A stretch of DNA of 64,000 nt from Trichobilharzia szidati (lineage: Eukaryota; Platyhelminthes; Trematoda; Strigeidida; Schistosomatidae), in assembly GCA_944472155.2 (NCBI GenBank), contig OX235275.1, positions 23,958,436-24,022,435 on the forward strand, in the 5' to 3' direction. The position numbers and the translations under genes are program-made. This document shows, piece by piece, positions 1-8,519 of this stretch; the first letter of the stretch is position 1, and each line of letters starts with the position of its first letter. A model generated the notes under the pieces. It did no database searches. It was given only the letters and a program-made list of their open reading frames with translations, and had not been told where the DNA came from.

Positions 1-331
1 TATTCAGGTAGGTAGTTATCTGGGGTTCCAGTGAGAAGTCCTGACCAGTAGGGTGCAGCAGGTCGAATGTGAGGACAAGTACTCGCCGAAGATATTGGCT
101 AAGGGTCGCGCTATGTCGTGAATTGGCAGAAGTTAGAATTCATGGGCCATTGGATCGGGTCCCAGTGGCTCAATGGTATACGAACTCGCCTTGTAACCAG
201 AAGGTCCTGTGTTCAAATCCCGGTGGGTGCGTACCGATGAAGAGTTACAAACTAGGACGAAACGGCCGTCCAGTACTCCAAAGTTTTCCAATGGTTCTCT
301 AACCAATGTCAGCTCACGATGAAAATCCTAT
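1..331 (+). mobile_element. tRNA-derived SINE, Smα-like (family S1), 5' end possibly cut by the window start
   Basis: A tRNA-like head runs at about 157-232, with an A-box-like TGGCTCAATGG (166-176) and a B-box GTTCAAATCC (211-220), the two internal RNA polymerase III promoter elements. It is followed by a hammerhead-like segment: a degenerate CTGATGA (CCGATGA, 234-240) and GGACGAAAC at 256-264. Known Smα repeats of schistosomes combine a Pol III promoter with a hammerhead domain, which is the basis of the name. Near-identical sequence appears in reverse orientation at 48.7-49.07 kb. The long open frame through this copy is incidental. The upstream 1-156 portion is shared with the other copy, so it belongs to the repeat and not to the flank. 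Confidence 0.75.
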
Positions 332-1409
332 ATCCATTAGTTACCATTAATGAGTCTTGTTAAAGGTTTAATTGGAGTCTTTTATCAACTGGTATAACTG
401 CCATTTAGAAAGTGTGAACACACAAATGTAAAACTCTAAAATGAGAGAGACTTTTTGACTTCTTCAACGTATTCTAGGTGATGTAGTTACCTGCGAAATT
501 CCCGAATATAAAATCAGGCAGACATATGAATATTGAACATGTCACTTTTCCTTCAGCACTACCTGTCTATGAAAATCTTCTGTCGGATACTTTAATTACT
601 TTCGAGGTGTTGATCTGAAGGAATTCGATAGATTTCAGGTTCTATCGTGAGGTGTCCTCAGTTAGGAAACCATTTAAAACCTGTTGTGACTGTTAATACA
701 TGTCGTAGTTTGTGCTAACTTACTTCCTACTAAGTCAATTTACGGGCCTATCGTTTTATTCACTATTAGCAACTAAGACGGCACGATACAATGCCATCGA
801 ACCCACAGACAAGAAGACAGATCGTTGACGCAGAGAGATTTCACTGTCTCGAATCAACACAGAAAAGGGTTGACAGAGTAAATATATATTATATATATAT
901 ACATATCAAACGGCTTTGAGTGGCAATAATTAGATTGATAAGCTTAAACAGTCAACAGCCAATAGGTTTCCAAGGTCGTAATTTGGGAGGATGGAATACA
1001 AATAACACTGTATGGTAAAGATAAATGTGATATTTTTGAAAGATTACATCTATACAACAAAAAGAAGAAGTTCTAGGCAATTTTACCTACCAATTCGGAT
1101 CTGTTCAATAGTGCGTATCCACTGATGTTTGAAATGAATACTTTCTATTTAAAATGCGACCTTACAGACCAAACAGCTAATGAGATATAATCTAATGGCT
1201 AATGATTTACAACTCCTGTGAATTTGCAGCAGCTATAGCGCAACCACCAGATAGTTTCATTGTGGAATATCCTTCCTATCGCCTGACTACCTGGATCTGA
1301 TGATCACTACTTCTAAGCAGAACTCCAGGTAACCTCCTATACATAGGAGAGGTTGTTAGGGAGCATCCAGTGTTGATTGGTTGGGGTTTGATTGAATAAA
1401 GGTTTAATC
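332..1409. other. No gene seen; old repeat-derived sequence
   Basis: I see no sustained coding frame. The part from 583 onward is mirrored in the right arm at about 44.9-45.64 kb with many substitutions. A short TA-rich tract lies near 881-905. Scattered phrases resemble SINE S1 3' portions (for example around 640-690), but no complete tRNA-like head is visible. Confidence 0.5.
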
Positions 1410-1690
1410 ACAGGCTGATGTTTTCTATTCTTTGCTTTCAATATGGAAGACAGAATCCCAACTATGCATCTGTATTTCACTCAGTTCCTCGTTATCGTTT
1501 TCAACTGCCTCTGTAACCAACTTCATCAAATGACTTCCCCAATATCACTTTCCGAATCCAGACCAGTTGCTGACAATACAGGATTCATTGAAGGGCCGAA
1601 ACGTGATCCTCAGCGAGTTTTCATCGCATCTATTCCCATATCCTACAGTATATTTGTTGGTTTGTAGTATTACAAAAACAGCTACTCATC
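1410..1690 (-). mobile_element. RTE-clade retrotransposon 3' remnant
   Basis: Read on the minus strand, this resembles the C-terminal tail of the RTE-1 open reading frame, the region after the reverse transcriptase that reads like RRASKGDMEEVM in better copies. Several stops and shifts are present. The same remnant, slightly better preserved, is on the plus strand at 44565-44870 in the right arm. The plus-strand open frame here is antisense to the element. Confidence 0.5.
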
Positions 1691-1979
1691 TAAAAGCCTT
1701 CGTGAAGGGAAATTCTCACAATATATGTACATATGTGGTGAGAGCTGGCTGCTAGCCAAAGTTAGTAGACAGTAAATGAGAACAAAGGCTTTGCGTAGGC
1801 AGATACAGTTAGAATATAGGTGATCTGACACAGACACAAAGAGATGCAAGGTTAACTTTCTGTGAGAAACAACCAATCAAAAGACTATATTTTCTACTAA
1901 CAATAATCTACAATAATGTACATTAAAATCTATAAATGTGTTATAAGTATAAAACCTGGGTGGTGTGGTAGAGCATAGC

Positions 1980-2968
1980 ATAAGTACATTTATTCCAAAA
2001 ATATGGTGGAGATATGTGGATGACACTTTCACAATGTTAAAAACAGAACATATCTCTAGCTTCTTGACACATATAAACTCACTAGTAGAGGGAATAAAAT
2101 TCACATTTGAATCGGAAGATGAACAAGGAGAATTAGCTATGTTAGATTGTAAATTAAAACGAATAGAAGAAGGTAACCTTCACGCTAGTGTTTATAGAAA
2201 ACCAACGCATTCTAATAGATATTCAGATTTTAATTCCTCTAATCTGTTAACTGTTAAGGCAGGCTTAGTTAAGTGTCCAACAAACTGAGCCATAGCACTA
2301 ATTAGCACAAAAAAGACCTAAACGACGAAATAAAACAGATAGAAGTTTTTTTCTAAAGTTTGGTTTGTAAGGATTAATTATGTTTTACGAGTTGATCACG
2401 GACTGATATCAGTTAGAGAACCATTGAAAACCAGGGAGTACTGGACAGCTGCTGTTTCATCCTAGTTTGGGAATCATCGGCAGTACGCACCCACTGGGAT
2501 TCGAACACAGGACCTTCCGGTTATAAGGCAAGCTCGTATACCATTCAGCCACTGGGACCCGATTCAATGGCTCATGAATTCTGGGTTCGAATCCCAGTGG
2601 GTGCGTACTGCCGATGATTCTCAAACTAGGATGAAACAGCAGCTGTTCAGTACTTTCAATGGTTCTCTAACTGATATCAGTCCGTGATCAACTCGTAAAA
2701 GATAGAAGTGTTGGTATTGAATAACTATTCTATAAAATTCATTAGGAAGGTAACTAAAGGCCAAAAACAAAATAAAAATAATTGTGGAACTAGCAATGAT
2801 AACATAAGTAAGAGAGAACATAAGTCACTCACTGTAAAAGCATATAAGGAGGGGACATCTGAGACCCTACGTAGGATTCTTAACAAAGCAGGAATTAGGG
2901 TGGCATTCAAACCTACAAACTCACTCAGGGACAAGCTCTGTAGGTTAAAAGACCTTGTTGATCTATAA
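1980..2968 (+). pseudogene. PLE-C reverse transcriptase fragment, interrupted
   Basis: The fragment starts inside the reverse transcriptase palm. The catalytic YVDD box (WWRYVDDTF) lies just after the start, followed by the PLE palm and thumb pieces (VYRKPTHSNRY, VKAGLVKC). An early stop follows the KC segment. A 354-bp SINE dimer then splits the frame, and coding resumes at about 2708 with the charged linker and the conserved segment ending in LRDKLCRLKDLVDL just before the GIY-YIG domain, which is missing. Sequence is very close to the minus-strand PLE-C copy at 62.8-61.6 kb. In PLEs the RT would copy the element RNA at the nick made by the GIY-YIG endonuclease. This copy is dead: it is truncated at both ends and disrupted. 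Confidence 0.8.
2346..2699. mobile_element. Head-to-head SINE S1 dimer with 9-bp target-site duplication
   Basis: Two S1 copies face each other. The minus-strand copy (about 2371-2580) includes its tRNA-like head and hammerhead-like part. The plus-strand copy (about 2581-2699) starts at the B-box region. Bases 2392-2505 and 2583-2696 are near-perfect reverse complements, separated by about 77 bp. The whole unit is flanked by AGATAGAAG at 2337-2345 and 2700-2708. The uninterrupted PLE-C copy at 62.2 kb has this sequence once, so the dimer landed as one insertion. Confidence 0.8.
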
Positions 2969-3025
2969 ATATGTGTTGATTTACCCTAATAAACCACCTG
3001 TTGCCTGGCCATTGTCTTCTGTTGT

Positions 3026-3027
<2 letters not shown>

Positions 3028-3058
<31 letters not shown>
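3028..3058. repeat. (TA)n microsatellite
   Basis: A run of alternating T and A follows GTTACAT and ends just before GTAACGACTC. It marks the inner edge of the left-arm insertion block. The right arm has a shorter TA-rich tract at the matching place (about 44513-44536). Confidence 0.85.
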
Positions 3059-3059
<1 letters not shown>

Positions 3060-3097
3060 AACGACTCATAACAAAATGTTGAGTTATAGTTTAGTGA

Positions 3098-4575
3098 GGA
3101 ATATAAAATCACTTTTCACCAATGCCCCACACATGGAAACTGTCTGATTTATAGGTAAATATATAGATGAGAACAATTTGAGTATTGGAGCACCAACAAC
3201 ACATTTAAAGTACATAGTACCGAGAGGCACCCTGAACGTACAGTTGACTTTCAACAACACCATCTACAGACAAAAAACGGTATTACGATGGGATCTCCAA
3301 TTTTATCAAAATGCTTCGTGACAAGCCTTGAGAAAGGTCCACTGAAGTCGAGCATCGACAATTTACCGCTGCATAAAAGATACGTAGATGACATATTCAT
3401 TTTCTACTACTACAGACATTCAACTGTTACCATCCAGTAATAAAATTTACTCATGAAATGACAAACGAATCGAAAATTGCCTATCTTGATGTGAAACTAA
3501 CAAGACGAATTGATGGGACCTTAAGAAGACCGGTCCATAGAAAAGGTACTTTGAATGCCCTACTAACAAGCTTCCCTATCTGGGTATCCATTCAACCAAA
3601 ACGCTATTAGATTTATATTCCTCGGCACTCGCATTCGACGCATCTGTTCTCAAAACAAAATTAGATTTTTTGAGAGAAATCTTCATCCAAAATGGATACC
3701 CACCAAGATTCGTTGATAAAATTATCAAACCAAGAATTTGGAGGAATGAAACTTCACTTGCGCCAAAAAAGAAACTCGACATGAATTTTGATTTCAAAGA
3801 GATTCTCAAGAGACGGAGTGCATCATCTCTGAGAAAAGCGTTCTCCAGTCGCCTACTGATCTGCAGAAGTCTTAAGGACAAGATCTCGTATCTGACCACA
3901 AGTATTGGCATTTATAAGTTCACCTGCCGCTGTAGCGCCAGATACAACACTCGTTCAACGGGTTTCCTATCCGAAAGCAATAAATAACACCATCCAGAAT
4001 AGTTGAGTCGGTGGCATAGCAGTTAGGATGCTCGCCGACCATGAACATGGTCCGGGGTTTGATCCCCGGCCGACGCACTCCTTTACCTCACTAAGCCAGA
4101 AATAATGCTGGCAAAGAGGAAAGGTTGGGCATGAGGCTAGCAACCCCATCCCATAAAATAAACACTGCTACAGAAACTTCAAGCCACTAGTTTGAAGCCC
4201 TAGGTTTCACTGGGGAACATGAAGGACAAAAAGAAAGAAAAGAAGCATGGTTGCGAAAAGGCTATAGTAGTGCTGTAAGGAGTGCGATAATTGAGCACCT
4301 GAGTAACACTGATAATTCTGTCTCAACAGACGACTCCTGTTTCAAAGTAATTTACAAAGTCAAGAATAACCAATCAAAGGTAATACGGTTTCGTACTCTT
4401 TGTATCGCTGGAGCTCTAGCCATTTTCACACATAGAGAAACCTCAGCTATGTATACAAAAGATAATAACTCAACCACTTCTACTGTCATGGTAACAACAT
4501 TGTTGATTATTGATGATTTAATTCTATTTGTTTGTCTGTTTCTCTACTTGTTTATAATTCTTGTATTCATTTAGA
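3098..4575 (+). pseudogene. PLE-A reverse transcriptase/GIY-YIG relic, split by a SINE
   Basis: This is a degraded Penelope-like element. In order I see an RT palm stretch with a MGSP-like motif and RYVDDIF (about 3300-3410, frameshifted), the conserved ENGYPPRF-type segment (QNGYPPRFVDK, about 3690-3720), the thumb (ILKRRSASSLRKAF), the zinc-finger-like pre-endonuclease piece (IYKFTCRC) and a damaged GIY-YIG core (ARYNTRST where the intact copy has ARYIGRST). A SINE separates this from the C-terminal part (about 4250-4570: SAIIEHL, then IAGALAI where the intact copy has IAEALAI). The right-arm partner lies at about 42950-44505 (-). The frame has several stops and shifts. Confidence 0.85.
3999..4244 (+). 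mobile_element. tRNA-derived SINE, family S2, left-arm only
   Basis: The tRNA-like head begins at about 4007 (GTCGGTGGCATAGCAGTTAG) and ends near 4077. The 5' GTCGG is complementary to the 3' CCGAC, and a good B-box lies at 4055-4066 (GGGTTTGATCCC). A shared non-tRNA body follows (CTCCTTTACCTCACTAAGCC). It interrupts PLE-A coding sequence between CCATCCAG and CATGGTTGCG. The right arm shows these joined at about 43500-43520, so the insertion postdates the arm duplication. It could still be transcribed by Pol III, but a SINE and not a tRNA gene is supported by the conserved body shared with five other copies. Confidence 0.85.
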
Positions 4576-5330
4576 GCTCCTATGTAATTTCGTATTTTCC
4601 ACTTTGTTTCTATGTGCATCCTGAGATCAACTAAATCATCAAACTATTCATATTATTGTGTAACTCCTTTTAAACATCCGTTTGTGATAACTCGTCACCT
4701 TTGTTACCACACTGGTTTCACTAACACCCAGTTTTCTCCGCCGTTTTTTAATGCGAGCCTCTACCCTAAACTTACTAATTTTCTCCTGTTTAGTTGAAAT
4801 AACCATAACCGATTGTATGTTTGTTTGACAAACTTAATGTTCACATGCACACAAAATAACCTGTATATGTATTTGCGGTTGTATAGCTAAGAAAATGAAT
4901 TCACCAGCGTAAAGTGACTCTTCGCTGAACTACGCGTTTTGTTCTCATTACTGTCTGCATGGGGATTATTCATGAATACAAAATCAGCGAAAATGTTGTA
5001 TATATTACATTCAATTAATAGGAAAAATAATTTTAAAAGTTCACTGAATTATTGTCGCCTTCGTTTTCCCACACTGTGTAGGCTGAAAGCATTACTGTTA
5101 AAATCAAATTGTGCAATCCTTGATATTATCTATTGTTCAAAATAAAACAAAGTATGAATTTTAAAAAAAATCAGGAATTGAAACCATTTTGAAACTCATA
5201 GCGTTCATGGTATTAGGAGTATAACGTATGCCTATGTTTATAATGCGAAATTTTCTGTCCAATTCACCCGATCATCCCGTTAAATCGTATTTACAGTGAG
5301 ATCAGTGTCTGATAGTAAAAATAATAATCT
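4576..5330 (+). mobile_element. PLE-A 3' non-coding region
   Basis: This AT-rich stretch follows the PLE-A coding relic. Its parts recur downstream of the other PLE-A copies: the TGTGCATCCTGAG phrase, the AATAACCATAACC-type phrase, and a terminal module at about 4885-4980 including ACTCTTCGCTGAACTACG. The terminal module is found again near 7000-7060, 23283-23345 (inverted), 24830-24890 and 42800-42870. From about 4690 on it is almost identical to the right arm. Confidence 0.65.
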
Positions 5331-5334
5331 GCTT

Positions 5335-6130
5335 CATTCCAAAAACAGTACTTATAATACAGAATGGAATTCTCAGCATTTGTCACAATATCTTGCATCT
5401 GATTTACTCAAAATATAAATAAAATTAAAACAAAATTAAGCAGAGCGATTTGTCCACATTTACGATATAAAGTCAAAAATATTCGAAGCGCGAACTGAGA
5501 ATATTAAATATAATAATAGTAATAATAACAGTGAGTTTGTTTCAAACGGTATTGTCGATTCAGTTTAAAAACTTTAGCATGTTATAGACTATTGGGTCTA
5601 ATGTTCTGTTGATATTGTATAGTGAGGGGAAACACAAAATTAACAGCTACAACACAGCTTAAATTATGTCCACACTTATGAAAAAAGTAAACAAAACAAA
5701 AAGTTGAGAGGATTATAAATATAAGAAATACAATAACAATAAAGTTTGATGCTTTAAGGGTGGAGGAAATGGTTTATTTAGTGGTGCAAAGAAGTTTAGT
5801 TAGTTCATGTCTGACACTATTTTCATCACATAAAATATGTGCCAAATGTGGTATAGTGGAATTTTTATACTTAGACGTATGCGCATAAATTCTTCTGAAA
5901 AGACTACTTGTTTTACCTGAGGAGACACAAGTTTGGAGCTGCGGGTAATTTGGGTGCTCAGAGTCTGAAAAAATTCCTCTGGCGAATTCGTTGCGTCACA
6001 TCAAGTGCCTATTGGTGATAATGTCAATGAGGTGGATAACTGACAGAATGACTGAATTTCAACATAGAAATTTGAACAGAAGTGCAGTTGTCCAAGTCGC
6101 ACACTCCTTTCATATAGCATATAAAGGCAG
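5335..6130 (-). mobile_element. CR1-clade retrotransposon 3' end
   Basis: On the minus strand the sequence encodes the C-terminal end of a CR1 reverse transcriptase ORF (IPHLAHILCDENSVRHEL, then a stop), followed by a 3' UTR ending in AATAATAATAA-type repeats near 5335. The same 3' UTR appears at 19.6-20.23, 29.63-30.1 and 41.9-42.43 kb. The copy is 5'-truncated and lies next to an RTE-2 remnant. The right-arm partner is 41600-42433 (+). Confidence 0.75.
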
Positions 6131-6239
6131 ACGAAGTAGAGAAAAAAGTAGGATTAAAAGGATCCTAATATGCAAAAAGTAGAGGGGAAAAGGAGTATTA
6201 ACATGGAAAAACATGAGAGTTTTATGGATGTGTGGGATT

Positions 6240-6940
6240 ATAAAGACTGACAATGACTTTAAGCTATTTTTTCAGTGCCATGCCTACGATGTTTACCAGG
6301 AAGTCTACATCGTCCTAAGCGGTTGGCTCAGACAATCTGTCAAAACTTCATGGAAAGATGTCACGTTTGGGCTTTACCACCAGTTAATTTATTTCTAGGG
6401 TAATCCTAAATCAGCCAAGGTTGCTTACTACGGTGAACGGTGAGTCAGTGTGTAAAACACATGACCTAGCCATTTCGACCGATTCCCTCTACACAAACAT
6501 ACTGCTCACCTTAACCTCCTTACCTAGGACTGTAGGCCTCACCTCAACATGACCTGCCATATGGAACAACTTGACACGGAAGACCAAATACAGACACCTA
6601 TAATCAACGATAGCTAACCTTTTCAAATCTTCCACCTTCACTCGTCTTGTCTCATGGTCATAAAAGAGGACGAAGCAAACTGCTGATCGCTACTTGAATA
6701 TGACGCAGTTTGGAGAACGCCACAAGTAACTTTTGTATTCGTTCTGAAATTTCGTCCATTCCGGCTGGTGTAATGTTCCCGATAAGTGAAACATTCAAAA
6801 CGCCCTATCACTTCATTCCTTATCTTTAAGCCAGCAGTTCCCGTAGTCCACTCCCACAGCATCCTCATACATTCGACTAGACTGTGATGTTTGCCACATC
6901 TGAAATAAACTAACAAAAATCAGTTTCAGTGAACTTGACA
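6240..6940 (-). mobile_element. RTE-type retrotransposon (RTE-2) 3' relic
   Basis: The minus strand carries the decayed C-terminal part of an RTE-like ORF of a second family: EVIGRFECFTY followed by a YxSRNGR-type piece, then NRSKWLGHVF (the RLRWLGHVLRM signature of this retrotransposon group), then a TWHLSMKF and GRCRLPG-like end. Frames shift between the pieces. The arm partner (40828-41530, +) is almost identical, with one visible amino-acid difference in the main frame. The plus-strand frames in this interval are antisense. Confidence 0.7.
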
Positions 6941-6949
6941 TTTCTGATA

Positions 6950-7640
6950 TTTAAAACTCTTTAATACTACGTTTCAACTCATGGATAATCCCCATCCAGG
7001 CATTAATGAAAACAAAACACGTAGATCAGTGAAGAGTCTCTTTTCGGCGAATTCATCTTCTTAGCTGTACAATCGCAAATATATATGCATTGTTTTGTAT
7101 GTATGTGTACATTAAGTTTGTCAAACAAAGTTACAATCGGTTAAGGTTAATTTTAACTAAACAAGTGAAGTTTGGTAATACAGGTCAAGAAAATTAAGTG
7201 TCAGTGAAACTAAAGTAGTAACAAAGGTGATGAGTTGTCACAAACAGTTGTAATAGTAATAGTGAGTTTTACTCAGGATGCACATATAAACAAAGTAGAA
7301 ATTATGTAAGAGATCTAAGTGGATACAAGAATTACAATTGCTTAAGGTTATTTTAACTAAACAGGTAAAGGTTGGTAATATAAGTCAAGACAATTAAGTG
7401 CTAGGATAGTAACAAAGGTGATGAGTTGTCACAAACAGTTGTTAAAAGAAATTATGCAATAATAATATGAATATTTTGATGAGTGAGTATTACTCAGGAT
7501 GCACATAGAAACAAAGTAGATAATACGAAACTATGTAAGAGATCTAAGTGAATACAAGAATTATAAGCAACTAAGGAACAGGCAAAGAAACAAAATTAAG
7601 TTATCAGAATAAAATAAAATAAAAATCAAAAAATCAAAAC
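6950..7640 (-). mobile_element. PLE-A 3' non-coding region with an internal tandem duplication
   Basis: This lies downstream of the PLE-A frame at 7645-8496. It includes a two-copy tandem repeat (about 7136-7327 and 7328-7564) sharing GGTGATGAGTTGTCACAAAC, the ACTCAGGATGCACAT phrase and AAGAGATCTAAGTG. The terminal module near 7000-7060 resembles those at the other PLE-A ends. The right-arm partner is 40130-40810. Confidence 0.7.
7136..7564 (-). repeat. Two-unit tandem repeat in PLE-A 3' UTR
   Basis: The two units are about 192 and 237 bp and run in the same order (TTTTAACTAAACA..., then CAAACAGTTGT..., then AGATCTAAGTG..., then ATACAAGAATTA). Length differs through small indels. It is kept in the right arm at about 40203-40631. 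Confidence 0.75.
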
Positions 7641-7644
7641 ATTG

Positions 7645-8496
7645 TTACCATGAGAGTAGAAGTGGTTGAGTTATCTTCTTTTGTATGCACAGCTCCGGCT
7701 TTTCCATGTGAATGGCTAGAGCTTCAGCGATACAGAGGAGACGAAACCGTATTGCCTTTGACATGTTGTTCTTGACTCGGTAGATTACTTTGAAGGAGGC
7801 GTTCGTTGAAATGCAATGATCAGTGCTGACCAGGTGTTCAATTATCGCACTCTTTATTGCACCCGTATTGCCTTTTCGCAACCATGCTGGATAGTGTTCT
7901 TGAATCCTCTTGGACAGGATGCGCGTCGAACGACCGATGTACCTGGCTCCACAGCAGCAGGTGAACTGGTATATGCACATAGAAGTGGCCAGATGCGGGA
8001 TCTTGTCCTTGAGGCTTCTGCAGATTAGTGGGCGACTGGAGAACACTATTCTTAGCGTTGCTGCAAAGAATGTTCTTCTCAGAGATGATGTGATCCTTCT
8101 CTTGAGAATATCGCTTGCTAAATATCTCTTGAAATCCAAGTTCATGTAGATTTTCTTTTTAGGCGCAGTCAAAGTTTCGTTTTTCCGAATTATTGGTTTC
8201 ATATTTTTCTCGATAAATCTTATTGGGTAACCATTTTGGATGAATATTTCTCTCAGAATATCTAATTCTGTTTCCAGAACGTCGGGACTACAGATGCGTC
8301 GGATGCGGGTAGCAAGTGATTTAATTAAATTCCGCTTTTGTTGAATGGGCACCCAGCTATATAAGTTTGTTAGTTGACCATTCCACGTAGGTTTTCTATG
8401 GATTGATCTTCTTAGGCTCCCATCAGCTCTTCTTGTCAGTTCCACATCAAGAAACGGAATTTTTGACTCGCAAGGGATCACACTCAGTACCTTCAA
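7645..8496 (-). CDS. PLE-A RT thumb plus GIY-YIG endonuclease ORF (5'-truncated element)
   Basis: This is an open frame of 283 codons, the longest uninterrupted coding stretch in the window. It starts after the RT palm (FLDVELTRR at about residues 15-23), so the catalytic YVDD region is absent. Then come the PLE thumb with QNGYPIRF (about 86-93), a basic linker, TSSLRRTFFAATL, and the GIY-YIG domain. That domain is IYQFTCCCGARYIGRST, with clustered cysteines as in Penelope-type endonucleases, followed by SKRIQEHY and the C-terminal EALAIHMEKPELC with the expected glutamate. In complete PLEs this domain nicks target DNA. An RT-less protein could at most act as an endonuclease, and there is no sign it is expressed. 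The arm partner at 39271-40122 encodes the identical protein. The ATG is simply the first in frame. Confidence 0.85.
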   Translation of the reverse strand: MKVLSVIPCESKIPFLDVELTRRADGSLRRSIHRKPTWNGQLTNLYSWVPIQQKRNLIKSLATRIRRICSPDVLETELDILREIFIQNGYPIRFIEKNMKPIIRKNETLTAPKKKIYMNLDFKRYLASDILKRRITSSLRRTFFAATLRIVFSSRPLICRSLKDKIPHLATSMCIYQFTCCCGARYIGRSTRILSKRIQEHYPAWLRKGNTGAIKSAIIEHLVSTDHCISTNASFKVIYRVKNNMSKAIRFRLLCIAEALAIHMEKPELCIQKKITQPLLLSW

Positions 8497-8519
8497 GTTA
8501 CGAGTGCAAATCCGGAAAT

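Larger units (their letters stand above)
1736..3056 (+). mobile_element. Left-arm-only insertion block: PLE-C fragment with nested SINE dimer
   Basis: The right arm runs directly from the equivalent of 1735 to the equivalent of 3057 across a short TA-rich microsatellite (44510-44545). The left arm has about 1.3 kb extra here, bounded by TA-rich DNA on both sides. The block holds a PLE-C fragment (about 1980-2345 and 2700-2968) matching the PLE-C copy at 61.6-62.8 kb, split by a SINE dimer. Insertion into or beside a TA repeat after the arm duplication is the simplest reading. Confidence 0.8.

Noticed and set aside
157..232. Possible tRNA gene (good A and B boxes)
   Set aside because: The same head with the same non-tRNA body recurs at several other places, so it is a SINE. 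The same reasoning applies to 4007-4077, 48811-48880 and 53700-53770.
69..302. 77-codon open frame
   Set aside because: It runs through a SINE's tRNA-like and hammerhead-like parts and is incidental.
7136..7564. CRISPR-like or satellite array
   Set aside because: There are only two long units in a PLE 3' UTR, with no regular spacers, in a eukaryotic context.
7645..8496. A host gene under strong selection, because of identity with 39271-40122
   Set aside because: Identity extends through non-coding DNA on both sides (about 4.69-8.52 kb) and the protein is clearly PLE RT thumb plus GIY-YIG, so gene conversion or recency explains it better.
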